DNA from: Streptomyces omiyaensis
Lineage (GTDB): Bacteria > Actinomycetota > Actinomycetes > Streptomycetales > Streptomycetaceae
Direction: 5' to 3'
Length of the DNA stretch: 64,000 bases
NCBI RefSeq assembly: GCF_014650895.1
Contig: NZ_BMVV01000013.1
Span: 154,605-218,604, forward strand
Position numbers and translations under genes: made by a program. The notes beneath the pieces are model-generated. The model searched no databases. It worked only from the letters and a program-made list of their open reading frames with translations, and had not been told where the DNA came from. How positions within the stretch are numbered: position 1 is the stretch's first letter; each line of letters starts with the position of its first letter. Of this stretch, positions 23,717-31,797 are shown piece by piece.

Positions 23717-24811
23717 ATGGACCCCGTGCTCAGCAGTGAGGTGCTCGCGAAGCTGCGCCGGCCCCGGCCGTACCCGGCCGTCTCGCTGGTGATGCCGACG
23801 CACCGCCGCGAACCGGACAACACCCAGGACCCGGTGCGCCTGCGCAATCTCCTCGCCGAGGCCGAGAAGGCGCTCACGGCCGATCCGGACGTGCCGCGCG
23901 AGCGGCGTCTCGACATCCTCGACCAGCTGGGCCGCGCCGCCGCCGAGGTCGACCTCGCGCACGCCGAGGACGGGCTCGTCATCTACGCCGCGCAGGGCGA
24001 GCGGCAGGTGTGGTCGCTGCCCCGCACCGTGCCCGAGCGGGTCGTCCTCGCCGACACCTTCCTCACCCGGAACCTCGTCGCCGCCCGCGCCGCCGAACAG
24101 CCCTACTGGGCCCTGGCCGTCGCCGCCGACCGGGTCTCCCTCTGGAGCGGCGACCCCGAACGGGCCCGCGAGGCCACCCGGGACGGCTTCCCGCTGACCC
24201 GCGGCCTGGAGGACCCGGACGCCGAGCGCAAGGAGCGCGTCGGCGACCTGCCCAGCACCTTCCAGGACGAGGCCACGCGGCAGTTCCTGCGGGAGGCGCA
24301 CGAGAAGCTGCGGGTCGTCCTCTCCGCCGATCCCCGCCCGCTGTACGTCCTCGGCGCGGCCGAGGCCCTCGCCCTCCTGGAGGAGCTGGGCCCGCTCGCC
24401 CCGGACGCGGTGACCGTCCGGCACGGCGGTCTCGCCGACGGCCCGGCCGCCGCCGTCCACACCGCCGTCGAGCCGTCCCGGGCCGCCCGCGCCGCCGACG
24501 CCGTGCGGGCGGTCGCGTCCGAGCTCGACGCGGCGCGCGGCAGGCGCGAGTTCGCGGGCGGCATCGACGAGGTGTGGCGGGCGGCCAAGGAGGGCCGGGC
24601 ACGCCTCGTCGCCGTCGAGGACGACTACCGGACGGTCGTGCGCGAGGAGGGCGACCATCTGGAACCGGCCGACCCCGCCGACCCCGGAGCCCGCGACGAC
24701 ATGGTCGACGAGATCGTCGAGCGGGCCCTGGACACCGGCGCCGAGGTGAGGTTCGTCCCCGGCGGCGCGCTCGACGGCCAGGGTCACATCGCCGCGGTCC
24801 TCCGCTACTGA
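23717..24811 (+). CDS. baeRF (bacterial archaeo-eukaryotic release factor-like) domain protein
   Basis: 364 residues with a three-part layout like the eRF1-related baeRF families: an N-terminal alpha/beta part (VSLVMPTHRREPDNTQDPVRLRNLL), a middle domain (PLYVLGAAEALALLEEL) and a C-terminal domain ending VRFVPGGALDGQGHIAAVLRY. The GGQ catalytic motif of true release factors is not present. AGGAAGG lies eight bases before the ATG. Family members are proposed to act on ribosomes or in stress response; no activity can be claimed from the sequence. A hairpin at 24824-24848 ends the unit. Confidence 0.78.
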   Translation: MDPVLSSEVLAKLRRPRPYPAVSLVMPTHRREPDNTQDPVRLRNLLAEAEKALTADPDVPRERRLDILDQLGRAAAEVDLAHAEDGLVIYAAQGERQVWSLPRTVPERVVLADTFLTRNLVAARAAEQPYWALAVAADRVSLWSGDPERAREATRDGFPLTRGLEDPDAERKERVGDLPSTFQDEATRQFLREAHEKLRVVLSADPRPLYVLGAAEALALLEELGPLAPDAVTVRHGGLADGPAAAVHTAVEPSRAARAADAVRAVASELDAARGRREFAGGIDEVWRAAKEGRARLVAVEDDYRTVVREEGDHLEPADPADPGARDDMVDEIVERALDTGAEVRFVPGGALDGQGHIAAVLRY

Positions 24812-24823
24812 GGACCGCCCTTC

Positions 24824-24848
24824 CGCTCCGCGATCGCACCGCGGAGCG
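24824..24848 (+). terminator. Terminator-like hairpin after the baeRF gene
   Basis: Perfect 9-bp stem CGCTCCGCG / CGCGGAGCG (24824-24832, 24840-24848) 13 bp after the stop. No T-run, as is common in Streptomyces. Downstream, 24900-25000 holds two copies of an approximately 30-bp unit around GCCGACTCCGCGCGCC. Confidence 0.6.
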
Positions 24849-25065
24849 CCGGGCCGGGCCGCCCTCACGGGCGTCCCGGCCCGTGCGTGTCCGGTCGACG
24901 CACCGCCCGGCCCCGCGCGCGCCGACTCCGCGCGCCCGGTCCCGTGCACGCCGACTCCGCGCGCCCCGGCCCCGTGCGCGGCGCGGCGCACGGCCCGTGC
25001 GCGTACCCGCTCGCGGCTGGGCTGTATACGCTGGTCGGGTGGCCAGCGGAGAGGGGAAGCGGGAC

Positions 25066-25554
25066 GTGCGGGACGGTCGGGGCGAGGACGGCGGGACGCC
25101 GGGCGGCGAGGACGTCGGGCTGCAGCGGTTCGCCGTCGCGCTGCGCCGCACCCTCGGCGAGGTGAACCGCGTGGCGCACGGGTTCGCCGCCGACCAGCGG
25201 CTGCACCCCACCGACGTCCAGGCCCTCTCCTTCGTCCTCGACCACGACGGCCCCGTCACCCCCGGCCTGCTCCGCACCCACCTGGGGCTGACCTCGGGCG
25301 CGGTGACCGCCTGCCTCGACCGGCTGGAGAAGGCCGGGCACGTCCGGCGCACCCGGGAGAGCGCCGACCGGCGGGTGGTGCACGTCGAGTACGCCGACGG
25401 AGCCAGGACCGCCGCCCGCGACCACTTCCGCCCGCTCGCCGAGGCGACGGAGAAGGCCAGGGCGCGCTTCGACGCGGACGAGCTCCGCACGGTCCTGCGC
25501 TTTCTCGAGGCCCTCAACGAGGAACTGGCCGAGCTCCGGGTGCCCCGGCGCTGA
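25066..25554 (+). CDS. MarR-family transcriptional regulator
   Basis: About 162 residues. Winged-helix DNA-binding core: HPTDVQALSFVLDHDGPVTPG, LRTHLGLTSGAVTACLDRLEKAGHV (recognition helix region) and the wing RRTRESADRRVVHVE. GTG at 25066 is preceded by GAGAGGGG; an alternative GTG at 25039 would add nine residues and could be leaderless, since TATACG at 25025-25030 sits nine bases before it. No adjacent efflux or enzyme gene points to a target. It is convergent with the phosphatase gene, 33 bp apart. Confidence 0.85.
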   Translation: MRDGRGEDGGTPGGEDVGLQRFAVALRRTLGEVNRVAHGFAADQRLHPTDVQALSFVLDHDGPVTPGLLRTHLGLTSGAVTACLDRLEKAGHVRRTRESADRRVVHVEYADGARTAARDHFRPLAEATEKARARFDADELRTVLRFLEALNEELAELRVPRR

Positions 25555-25587
25555 CCGTCCGGCGGCGCGGGCGCGTCCGGGCCGCCG

Positions 25588-27867
25588 TCAAAGCTCCCCG
25601 TCCGCCCGGAAGGCCAGCAGCGCCGTGTCGTCGCGGTGGTCCGAGAGCCCCTGGAGGATCCTGAGCAGGTCGGGGAGGGACCGGCGGCGGCACAGCGTGG
25701 CCTCGGCGGCCAGCCGGCGCTGCCCCTCGTCGATGGGGGCGGAGGGCGTCTCGATGAGGCCGTCGGTGTAGAGGAGCAGCGTGTCCCCCGGGCGCAGGAC
25801 GTGGCCGTGGGTCGCACGGGCGAGGTCCGAGGCCATGCAGAGCGGCGGGTCGGCCGCGCCGGGGAGGTAGCGGGCGTCGCCGCCGGCCGGGACGAGCAGG
25901 GGCGGCGGGTGGCCCGCGCTGGACCAGGTCAGCAGCCAGGTGCCGTCCCCGCGGCGGCGCAGGGCCGCGTGCAGCGCGGTGGCCAGCGGGGCGGTGGCCA
26001 GGCCCGCGGAGACCTGGTCGAGGCGGGCGAGGACCTCGTGCGGCGGGGCCTCGGAGCCGCCCGCGTACGCCAGTGCCCGCAGCATGCTGCGCATCTGCCC
26101 CATCGCGGTGGCCGCCGTCAGGTCGTGGCCCGCGACGTCCCCGATGCCGAGGACGAGCGTGCCGTCCGGCAGCGTGAAGGCGTCGTACCAGTCCCCGCCG
26201 ATCTCGCCGGTGGAGCTGGCCGGCTGGTAGCGGGCGGCCAGCGTCGCGCCCCGCACCGCGGGCGGCTCCGTCAGGTGCGCCCGCTGGAGGCCGAGCGCCG
26301 TGCGCCGCGCCCGCTGGAGGTCCAGGACCCTGCGGATGGGGCGCTGGGCGTGGTGCAGCACCTCCCGCAGGAGCTCGGTCTCGGCCGGTCCGGGGATCGG
26401 GGTGTCGCCGTTGCTGCTGGTGGCGGCGTAGCCGAGCACGAGGTCGTCCACGATCAGCGGGACGAGGGTCAGGCTGGTGGCCCCGGAGGCGCGCAGCCAG
26501 CGCTCGCTGACGGTGGGGATGAGCCCGGGCGGCACGGGGGCGCCGGGTTCGAGGCGGAAGGTGACCGGTTCCCGCTTCACCAGGACGTCGCGGACCGCGG
26601 GCGTGACCGCCAGCCGCTGGCCGCGCAGCGCGGGCGGGGCGGGCAGCCCGGGCCGGGTCGCCGACGCGATCCGGCGAGCCGTCACGCCCGCGTGCTCCGG
26701 AAGCGGCCACTCGTCGTGCGACAGGAGCAGGATCAGGCAGGCGTCGGTGAGCTCGGGCACCACCACGTCCACGACCTCGGCGAAGGCCTCGGGCAGGTCG
26801 GTCCCGGAGACCGCCGCGACCTGGGCGAGCAGCCGCTCGCGCAGGCGGGTGCCCCAGGCGTCCTCGATGTCGGCGGTCGCCGACACCCACTCGGCGATCC
26901 GCCCGTCCCTCAGCACCGGCACCGAGCGGGTGGACAGATGCCGGTACGAACCGTCCCCCGCCCGCACCCGGAACGTCGCCTCGAAGACGCCCGGCCGGTC
27001 CCCGCCGTCCGCCGCCCGCCGCCACGCGGCGCTCAGCTTCTCGCGGTCGCGGGGGTGGATGCGCGGGTACCAGCCCTCGTCCGCGCGCGGGTGCCAGGGC
27101 GAGCCCGTCAGCTGCTCCCAGCCGGGGACGAGCTCCTCCATCGTCCCGTCGGCCCCCCTCACCCACACCATCTGCGAGACGGCGGAGACGAGGGCCTCGT
27201 ACCGCTGGAGCGTCTGGGTCTCCGCGGTGGTGTCCATGGCCAGGACGAGGATCCCGGGGCCCTCGGCCGTGGTGACCGGGCTGCACGAGTAGACGAAGTG
27301 CCGGGCCTGTCCGGGGGCCCCGGGGTCGGTCCGCCGCTCGCCGACGACCTGCCGGGCCCGGCCCGTGGCCCGTACGGAGTCGAGGACGGCCAGGAAGCGG
27401 TACCCGTCGGAGTCGGGGAAGGCGGCGTGGGCCGGAAGGCCGTTCCGGCGGGCGCCGAACAGCCGGGCGAAGGCGGAGTTGGTGTACAGCAGCCGGTCCT
27501 CGGGCCCCGCGAGCACGGCCACGGCGGCGACGGTCCCGTCGAACATCCGCGGATCGAACGGCGGCCCGTCCCCGGCCCCAGCGTCCCCGGCCCCCTCGGT
27601 CCCGGCCCCCTCGGGACGCGGCCCCGCCCCGTCCCCGGCGAGATCCGCCCCGCCCCCGGACGGCCCGGCCCCGGACGCCCCGCCCTCGGACGCCCCGCCC
27701 TCGGACGGCCCGGCCTCGGACGGCCCGGCCTCGGACGGCCCGGCCTCGGACGGCCCGGCCTCGGACGGCCCGGCCCCCGACAGGCCGGCTCCGGACGGGC
27801 CGGCCCCCGACCCGGGCGCGTCCGTCCCCGGTCCCTCGGGCCCTCCCTGGCTGTCGCCGGCGTTCAC
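25588..27867 (-). CDS. PAS-PAS-GAF-PP2C (RsbU/SpoIIE-type) serine phosphatase
   Basis: About 759 residues. The N-terminal 90 residues are Pro/Ser/Gly/Glu repeats (GPSEA units) encoded by a 15-bp minisatellite. Then come a PAS domain (VAVLAGPEDRLLYTNSAFARLFG), a second PAS with PAC segment (QMVWVRGADGTMEELV; ATFRVRAGDGSYRHLSTR), a GAF domain (about 350-520, SLTLVPLIVDDLVLGYAA) and a PP2C/SpoIIE domain with the metal-binding acids in GEIGGDWYDAF, GIGDVAGHDL, LYTDGLIE and HRDDTALL. Such proteins dephosphorylate anti-anti-sigma factors in partner-switching stress pathways. No anti-sigma or antagonist gene is adjacent. Start is uncertain: GTG 27867 fits the divergent promoter space, but an ATG at 28008 would add 47 residues. 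Confidence 0.88.
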   Translation of the reverse strand: MNAGDSQGGPEGPGTDAPGSGAGPSGAGLSGAGPSEAGPSEAGPSEAGPSEAGPSEGGASEGGASGAGPSGGGADLAGDGAGPRPEGAGTEGAGDAGAGDGPPFDPRMFDGTVAAVAVLAGPEDRLLYTNSAFARLFGARRNGLPAHAAFPDSDGYRFLAVLDSVRATGRARQVVGERRTDPGAPGQARHFVYSCSPVTTAEGPGILVLAMDTTAETQTLQRYEALVSAVSQMVWVRGADGTMEELVPGWEQLTGSPWHPRADEGWYPRIHPRDREKLSAAWRRAADGGDRPGVFEATFRVRAGDGSYRHLSTRSVPVLRDGRIAEWVSATADIEDAWGTRLRERLLAQVAAVSGTDLPEAFAEVVDVVVPELTDACLILLLSHDEWPLPEHAGVTARRIASATRPGLPAPPALRGQRLAVTPAVRDVLVKREPVTFRLEPGAPVPPGLIPTVSERWLRASGATSLTLVPLIVDDLVLGYAATSSNGDTPIPGPAETELLREVLHHAQRPIRRVLDLQRARRTALGLQRAHLTEPPAVRGATLAARYQPASSTGEIGGDWYDAFTLPDGTLVLGIGDVAGHDLTAATAMGQMRSMLRALAYAGGSEAPPHEVLARLDQVSAGLATAPLATALHAALRRRGDGTWLLTWSSAGHPPPLLVPAGGDARYLPGAADPPLCMASDLARATHGHVLRPGDTLLLYTDGLIETPSAPIDEGQRRLAAEATLCRRRSLPDLLRILQGLSDHRDDTALLAFRADGEL
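27671..27805 (-). repeat. 15-bp minisatellite within the phosphatase coding sequence
   Basis: Nine consecutive 15-base units; five at 27701-27775 are identical (TCGGACGGCCCGGCC on the plus strand), flanked by two variants on each side. In the protein this gives repeats of five residues (GPSEA, GASEG). The unit is a multiple of three, so copy-number change keeps the frame. Confidence 0.92.
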
Positions 27868-27994
27868 GCTCCCATCATGGCGGCGCGGACGGATCCCGGC
27901 CCGCCGCGGTGCGGCCGGACGGCGGCGTCCGGGGTGGTTGACGCGCGTCGACCCGACAGGCCAGGCTTCCTCCCGACAGGCGCTTTCTGACAGA

Positions 27995-28007
27995 TGCATG
28001 ACATGCA
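27995..28007. promoter_or_regulatory. Palindrome upstream of the M15 peptidase gene
   Basis: TGCATG-A-CATGCA is a perfect 13-bp palindrome located 43-55 bp before the peptidase start and within the divergent promoter region. Possible operator; the regulator is unknown. Confidence 0.3.
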
Positions 28008-28049
28008 AGGTCCCCGCTGTACGTGCCCACCGAGGTGGAGGTCCGTCCG

Positions 28050-28850
28050 ATGTCCGCGCACACCCGCGCTCCCGTCCCGCACGCCCCGCACGCCCCGTCC
28101 GTCTCCCTCGTCTCCCTCGCGTCCCCCCTGGGCCGGCTCCTGCTCGCCCTGGTGCTGCTGGTCGCCGGCCTCGCCGGGGTCGTGGCCGGCGCGGGCCCCG
28201 CCCGCGCCGACGGCTGTTACACCTGGTCGCGCACCCTCTCCCAGGGGGCGACCGGGGCCGACGTCACCCAGCTCCAGATCCGCGTCGCCGGCTACCCCGG
28301 TTACGGCGGGGTCCTCGAGATCGACGGCTCCTACGGCCCGGCCACCGCCGCCGCCGTCACGCGCTTCCAGTCCGCCTACGGCCTGGCCGCGGACGGGGTC
28401 GCCGGGCCCGCGACCTTCAGCAAGCTCTACGCGCTCCAGGACGACGACTGCACGCCGATCCACTTCACCTACGCCGAGCTGAACACCTGCAACTCCACCT
28501 GGGCCGGCGGGGCGGTCAGCGCCGCCACCGCCAAGTCGAACGCCCTGCGCACCATGTGGAAGCTGGAGGCCCTCCGGCACGCCCTCGGCGACCAGCCCCT
28601 GCGGGTGACCAGCGGCTTCCGCAGCACCTCCTGCAACGCGGCGGTCGGCGGAGCGTCGAACAGCCGGCACCTCTACGGCGACGCGGCCGACCTCGGCGCC
28701 GGCCCGCACACGCTCTGCCGCCTCGCCCAGCAGGCCCGCAACCACGGCTTCAACGGCATCCTCGGCCCCGGCTACCCCGGGCACTCCGACCACGCCCACG
28801 TCGACCACCGGCCCAGCCGCTACTGGTCCGCCTCGTCCTGCGGGATCTGA
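28050..28850 (+). CDS. Secreted zinc D-Ala-D-Ala carboxypeptidase (peptidase M15A) with peptidoglycan-binding domain
   Basis: 266 residues: signal peptide (about 1-50), a PG_binding_1 domain (LSQGATGADVTQLQIRVAGYP...FQSAYGLAADGVAGPAT), then an M15A catalytic domain. The architecture is that of the Streptomyces albus G zinc DD-carboxypeptidase. Zinc ligands are visible in SRHLYGDAADL (His and Asp, H-x6-D spacing) and in SDHAHVDH. Cysteines in pairs (CTP...CNST; TSCNAAV...CRLAQ) match the disulfides of the prototype. ATG at 28050 has GGTGGAGG eight bases before. It trims D-Ala from cell-wall peptides outside the cell. Divergent from the phosphatase, convergent with the Nudix-like gene. Confidence 0.9.
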   Translation: MSAHTRAPVPHAPHAPSVSLVSLASPLGRLLLALVLLVAGLAGVVAGAGPARADGCYTWSRTLSQGATGADVTQLQIRVAGYPGYGGVLEIDGSYGPATAAAVTRFQSAYGLAADGVAGPATFSKLYALQDDDCTPIHFTYAELNTCNSTWAGGAVSAATAKSNALRTMWKLEALRHALGDQPLRVTSGFRSTSCNAAVGGASNSRHLYGDAADLGAGPHTLCRLAQQARNHGFNGILGPGYPGHSDHAHVDHRPSRYWSASSCGI

Positions 28851-28857
28851 TCCGACG

Positions 28858-28902
28858 CCGCTCCGGCCCGGCCCCGCGGGCGCGGCGGCCGGGCCGGAGC
28901 GG
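28858..28902. terminator. Bidirectional terminator hairpin
   Basis: Perfect 16-bp stem (28858-28873 and 28887-28902) with a 13-base loop, centred between convergent stops at 28850 and 28911. Confidence 0.8.
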
Positions 28903-28910
28903 CGAGCGGG

Positions 28911-29447
28911 TCAGTAGGTGACGCCGACGTGGGCCAGGGCCTGCTTGAGGAGGACGCCGTGGCCGCCGGGCATCTCGCTCTGGACGGCGGGGGAGGCGGC
29001 CTCCTGGGGGGTGAACCAGACCAGGTCGAGGGCGTCCTGGCGGGGCCGGCAGTCGCCGCTGACGGGGACGATGTAGGCGAGCGACACCGCGTGCTGGCGG
29101 GGGTCGTGGAACGGGGTGATGCCCGCGGTCGGGAAGTACTCCGCGACCGTGAAGGGCTGGAGCGCGGCCGGCACGCGGGGCAGGGCCACCGGGCCCAGGT
29201 CCTTCTCCAGGTGGCGCAGCAGGGCGTCCCGGACGCGCTCGTGGTGCATGACGCGCCCGGAGACGAGGGTGCGGTTGATCGTTCCGTCGGCGCCGATGCG
29301 GAGCAGAAGTCCGATGCTCGTGACTTCGCCGCTGTCGTCCACCCGCACGGGAATCGCGTCGACGTACAGGATCGGCATCCGGGCGCGGGCCGTGTCCAGC
29401 TCGTCCGAGGTCATCCAGCCGGGCGTGGTCTCAGTCATGTCAGACAT
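28911..29447 (-). CDS. DUF4916 Nudix-like protein
   Basis: 178 residues matching the actinobacterial DUF4916 group of Nudix-fold proteins: TPGWMTSDELDTARARMPILYVDAIPVRVD at the start, a middle strand-rich part with GRVMHHERVRDALLRHLEKDLGP and an ending PGGHGVLLKQALAHVGV. The canonical Nudix box G-x5-E-x7-REUxEE-x-GU is degenerate, so hydrolase activity is uncertain. Starts possible at 29447 or 29438 (ATG each); an AGG lies at -4 or -13 respectively. Single gene between two terminators. Confidence 0.75.
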   Translation of the reverse strand: MSDMTETTPGWMTSDELDTARARMPILYVDAIPVRVDDSGEVTSIGLLLRIGADGTINRTLVSGRVMHHERVRDALLRHLEKDLGPVALPRVPAALQPFTVAEYFPTAGITPFHDPRQHAVSLAYIVPVSGDCRPRQDALDLVWFTPQEAASPAVQSEMPGGHGVLLKQALAHVGVTY

Positions 29448-29512
29448 CGCCTGATCATACTTTCCGCCACGGCCGCTCCGCCGCGATTCCGGCATCCGCC
29501 GTTCGAGTGGGT

Positions 29513-29549
29513 CTCCCGGGGCACCGGACGGAGGCCGGCGCCCCGGGAG
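29513..29549 (-). terminator. Terminator of the second sugar importer operon
   Basis: Perfect 10-bp stem CTCCCGGGGC / GCCCCGGGAG (29513-29522, 29540-29549) 60 bp beyond the last permease stop. Confidence 0.7.
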
Positions 29550-29608
29550 CCATGGACTGCGGGTCGTGGGTCGTGAGTTCTGGACCGCAGGGCGGATCGT
29601 GGGTCGGT

Positions 29609-30457
29609 CTACTTCACCGAACCCGCCATCACCCCCCGTACGAAGTGCTTCTGGAAGGCGAAGAAGACCACCAGGGGGACGGCCAGGGAGAGGAACGCGC
29701 CGGGGGCGAGCACGCCGATGTTGCTGCCGAACTGCCGCATCTGCGACTGGAGCGCCACCGTCAGCGGCTGGGACTCCCCGTCGGCGAAGAGCAGCGCCAC
29801 CAGCATGTCGTTCCACACCCAGAGGAACTGGAAGATCGCCAGACTCGCGAGCGCCGGTCTCCCCAGGGGCAGCACGAGCCGCCGGAAGATCCGCCACTCG
29901 CCGCCCCCGTCGAGCCGTGCCGCCTCCAGCATCTCGCGGGGGATCTCGGCGAAGAAGTTCCGCAGCAGGAAGACCCCGAACGGCAGCCCGTACGCCACGT
30001 GGAAGAGGACGACCCCGGCGACCGTCCCGAAGAGCCCGACGGCGCCGAAGAGCTTCGCCACCGGCAGCAGCCCGATCTGCACCGGGACCACCAGCAGTCC
30101 GACCACCACCAGGAAGAGGGCGTCGCGGCCGGGGAACTCCAGCCAGGCGAAGGCGTATCCGGCGAGCGCCGCCAGTCCGACGACGAGGACGGTGGTGGGC
30201 ACCGAGATCAGGACCGTGTTCCAGAAGGCCTGGACGAGCCCCGAGTCCGCGAGCAGCGCGCGGTAGTTGTCGAAGGACAGCTGGGACGGTTCGAGGAGCG
30301 CGGTCCACCAGCCGTCCGAGGCGTTGTCCCGTTCCGAGCGCAGGGAGGAGAGCAGCAGCCCGGCCATCGGGGTGATCCAGACGAGGGCGACCAGCAGGAG
30401 CAGGGTCCGCACCGCCGTGCCGCCGAGCCACCGGGTGACGCGCGCGGGCCCGTTCAC
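29609..30457 (-). CDS. Sugar ABC transporter permease, MalG type (second importer)
   Basis: 282 residues, six TM segments, EAA loop LEAARLDGGGEWRIFRRLVLP and the typical C-terminus FQKHFVRGVMAGSVK. GTG at 30457 overlaps the upstream permease stop by 4 bp (GTGA). Last gene of an SBP-MalF-MalG operon without ATPase, hydrolase or local regulator. The substrate is not deducible. Confidence 0.91.
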   Translation of the reverse strand: MNGPARVTRWLGGTAVRTLLLLVALVWITPMAGLLLSSLRSERDNASDGWWTALLEPSQLSFDNYRALLADSGLVQAFWNTVLISVPTTVLVVGLAALAGYAFAWLEFPGRDALFLVVVGLLVVPVQIGLLPVAKLFGAVGLFGTVAGVVLFHVAYGLPFGVFLLRNFFAEIPREMLEAARLDGGGEWRIFRRLVLPLGRPALASLAIFQFLWVWNDMLVALLFADGESQPLTVALQSQMRQFGSNIGVLAPGAFLSLAVPLVVFFAFQKHFVRGVMAGSVK

Positions 30458-31785
30458 GATCCACCGCCCTTCCGGAAGCGCCGGATGTTGAAGACCATCG
30501 CCGGGACGACGAGCGCCAGCAGCAGCACGCTGAGGGCGCTGCCGAGCCCCTGGTCGTTGCCGCCGCCGAAGGAGACCAGCCACATCCGGGTGGCCAGCAC
30601 GTTCGCCTCCTCCTGCACCGGGCCGGGGGCGATGACGTACACGAGGTCGAAGACCTTCATCACGTTGATGACCAGGGTCACGAAGACGACGGTGAGGACG
30701 GGGGCGAGCAGCGGGACCGTGATCCGGCGGAAGACCTGCCGCTCGTTCGCGCCGTCGACGCGGGCCGCCTCCAGGACGTCCCGGGGGAGGGCCGCGAGCC
30801 CCGCCCCGATCAGCACCATGGAGAAGCCGGTCCACACCCACAGGTAGGCGCCGATGATCGCCGGGGTGACGAGGGCCGGTCCGAGCCAGTCGACCCCGCC
30901 GTACCCGGCGGCGAAGTTGGCGGCGGGCACCCGCAGCCGGTACGTGCCGTCGCCGAGCCCGTCGAGCCGGAAGGTGCCGTCGGCGGCCGTCCGGGCGGAC
31001 GCCACCACCCGGCCGTCGCCGACCGCCTCGACCGTCATCCCGGGCAGTCCCTTCTCCTGCCGGTCCACCACTCCCGGCCGGCCGCCCGTCCCGGGCGTGA
31101 AGTCCAGGTAGACGGTCCCGGCCAGCCCGTCCGGTGCCGGGGCCGGGGTCCGCGCCGGTTCCGGGCCGCCCGGTACGGCCCCGGGGGCCACGCCCACGAA
31201 GGGCAGGGCGGCGACGGAGCCGGGCCGGAGCTCGCCGGACAGGTAGCCGTCGGCCGGTCCGCCGGTCAGGCCCTCGCCCTCCCGGGCGCGGGCGGTCGGA
31301 TAGGGGGCCGGCGCGTCGAAGGCGTCGTGGACGCCGACCACGACCGCGTTGAGGACGCCCCGGTCGGGGTCCTGCTCGTAGGTCAGCCGGAAGACGATGC
31401 CCGCGGCGAGGAAGGACACGGCCATCGGCAGGAACAGCACCAGCTTGAACGCGGTGGCCCAGCGGATCCTCTCGGTGAGGACGGCGAGGACCAGCCCGAG
31501 GCCGGTGAGCAGGGCGGGGGCGACGACCACCCAGATCGCGCTGTTGCGCAGGGCCTTCAGGGTGGCCGGGTCCCGGACCATCTCCACGTAGTTGTCCGCG
31601 CCGACGAACCGGTCGCCGCCCGCGTCGAAGAGGCTGCGGCCGACGGAGAAGACGACCGGGTAGGCGACGAGGGCGCCGAGGAGCAGGAGGGCGGGCAGGG
31701 CGAAGGCGGCGCCGAGGAGCCGCTTCCTGCGCAGGGCGCGCCGCCGCGGGTCCGCCGCGGCGCGCGTCGTCGGGTGCCGGTCCAT
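30454..31785 (-). CDS. Sugar ABC transporter permease, MalF type, with an inserted extracytoplasmic Ig-like domain
   Basis: 443 residues, about 130 longer than the usual 300-310. TM1 (about 22-47), TM2 and TM3 (about 83-133) are normal. Between GVLNAVVVG (143-151) and VDWLG (298-302), which are adjacent in ordinary MalF-like permeases, lies an insert containing a Pro-rich linker and a beta-sandwich-like module (about 221-290: GTVYLDFTPG, KGLPGMTVEAV, RTAADGTFRLDGLGDGTYRL), the pattern of CNA-B/SdrD-B or carboxypeptidase-regulatory-like domains. Topology puts the insert outside the cell. The EAA loop (LEAARVDGANERQVFRRITVP) is intact. ATG 31785 starts 13 bp after the SBP stop. The insert may dock the binding protein or touch the cell wall (inference). 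Confidence 0.9.
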   Translation of the reverse strand: MDRHPTTRAAADPRRRALRRKRLLGAAFALPALLLLGALVAYPVVFSVGRSLFDAGGDRFVGADNYVEMVRDPATLKALRNSAIWVVVAPALLTGLGLVLAVLTERIRWATAFKLVLFLPMAVSFLAAGIVFRLTYEQDPDRGVLNAVVVGVHDAFDAPAPYPTARAREGEGLTGGPADGYLSGELRPGSVAALPFVGVAPGAVPGGPEPARTPAPAPDGLAGTVYLDFTPGTGGRPGVVDRQEKGLPGMTVEAVGDGRVVASARTAADGTFRLDGLGDGTYRLRVPAANFAAGYGGVDWLGPALVTPAIIGAYLWVWTGFSMVLIGAGLAALPRDVLEAARVDGANERQVFRRITVPLLAPVLTVVFVTLVINVMKVFDLVYVIAPGPVQEEANVLATRMWLVSFGGGNDQGLGSALSVLLLALVVPAMVFNIRRFRKGGGS

Positions 31786-31797
31786 GGCGGGCCGGCC

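Noticed and set aside
24900..25000. Approximately 30-bp direct repeat as an att site
   Set aside because: Two imperfect GC-rich copies side by side, no integrase or tRNA; more like simple duplication.
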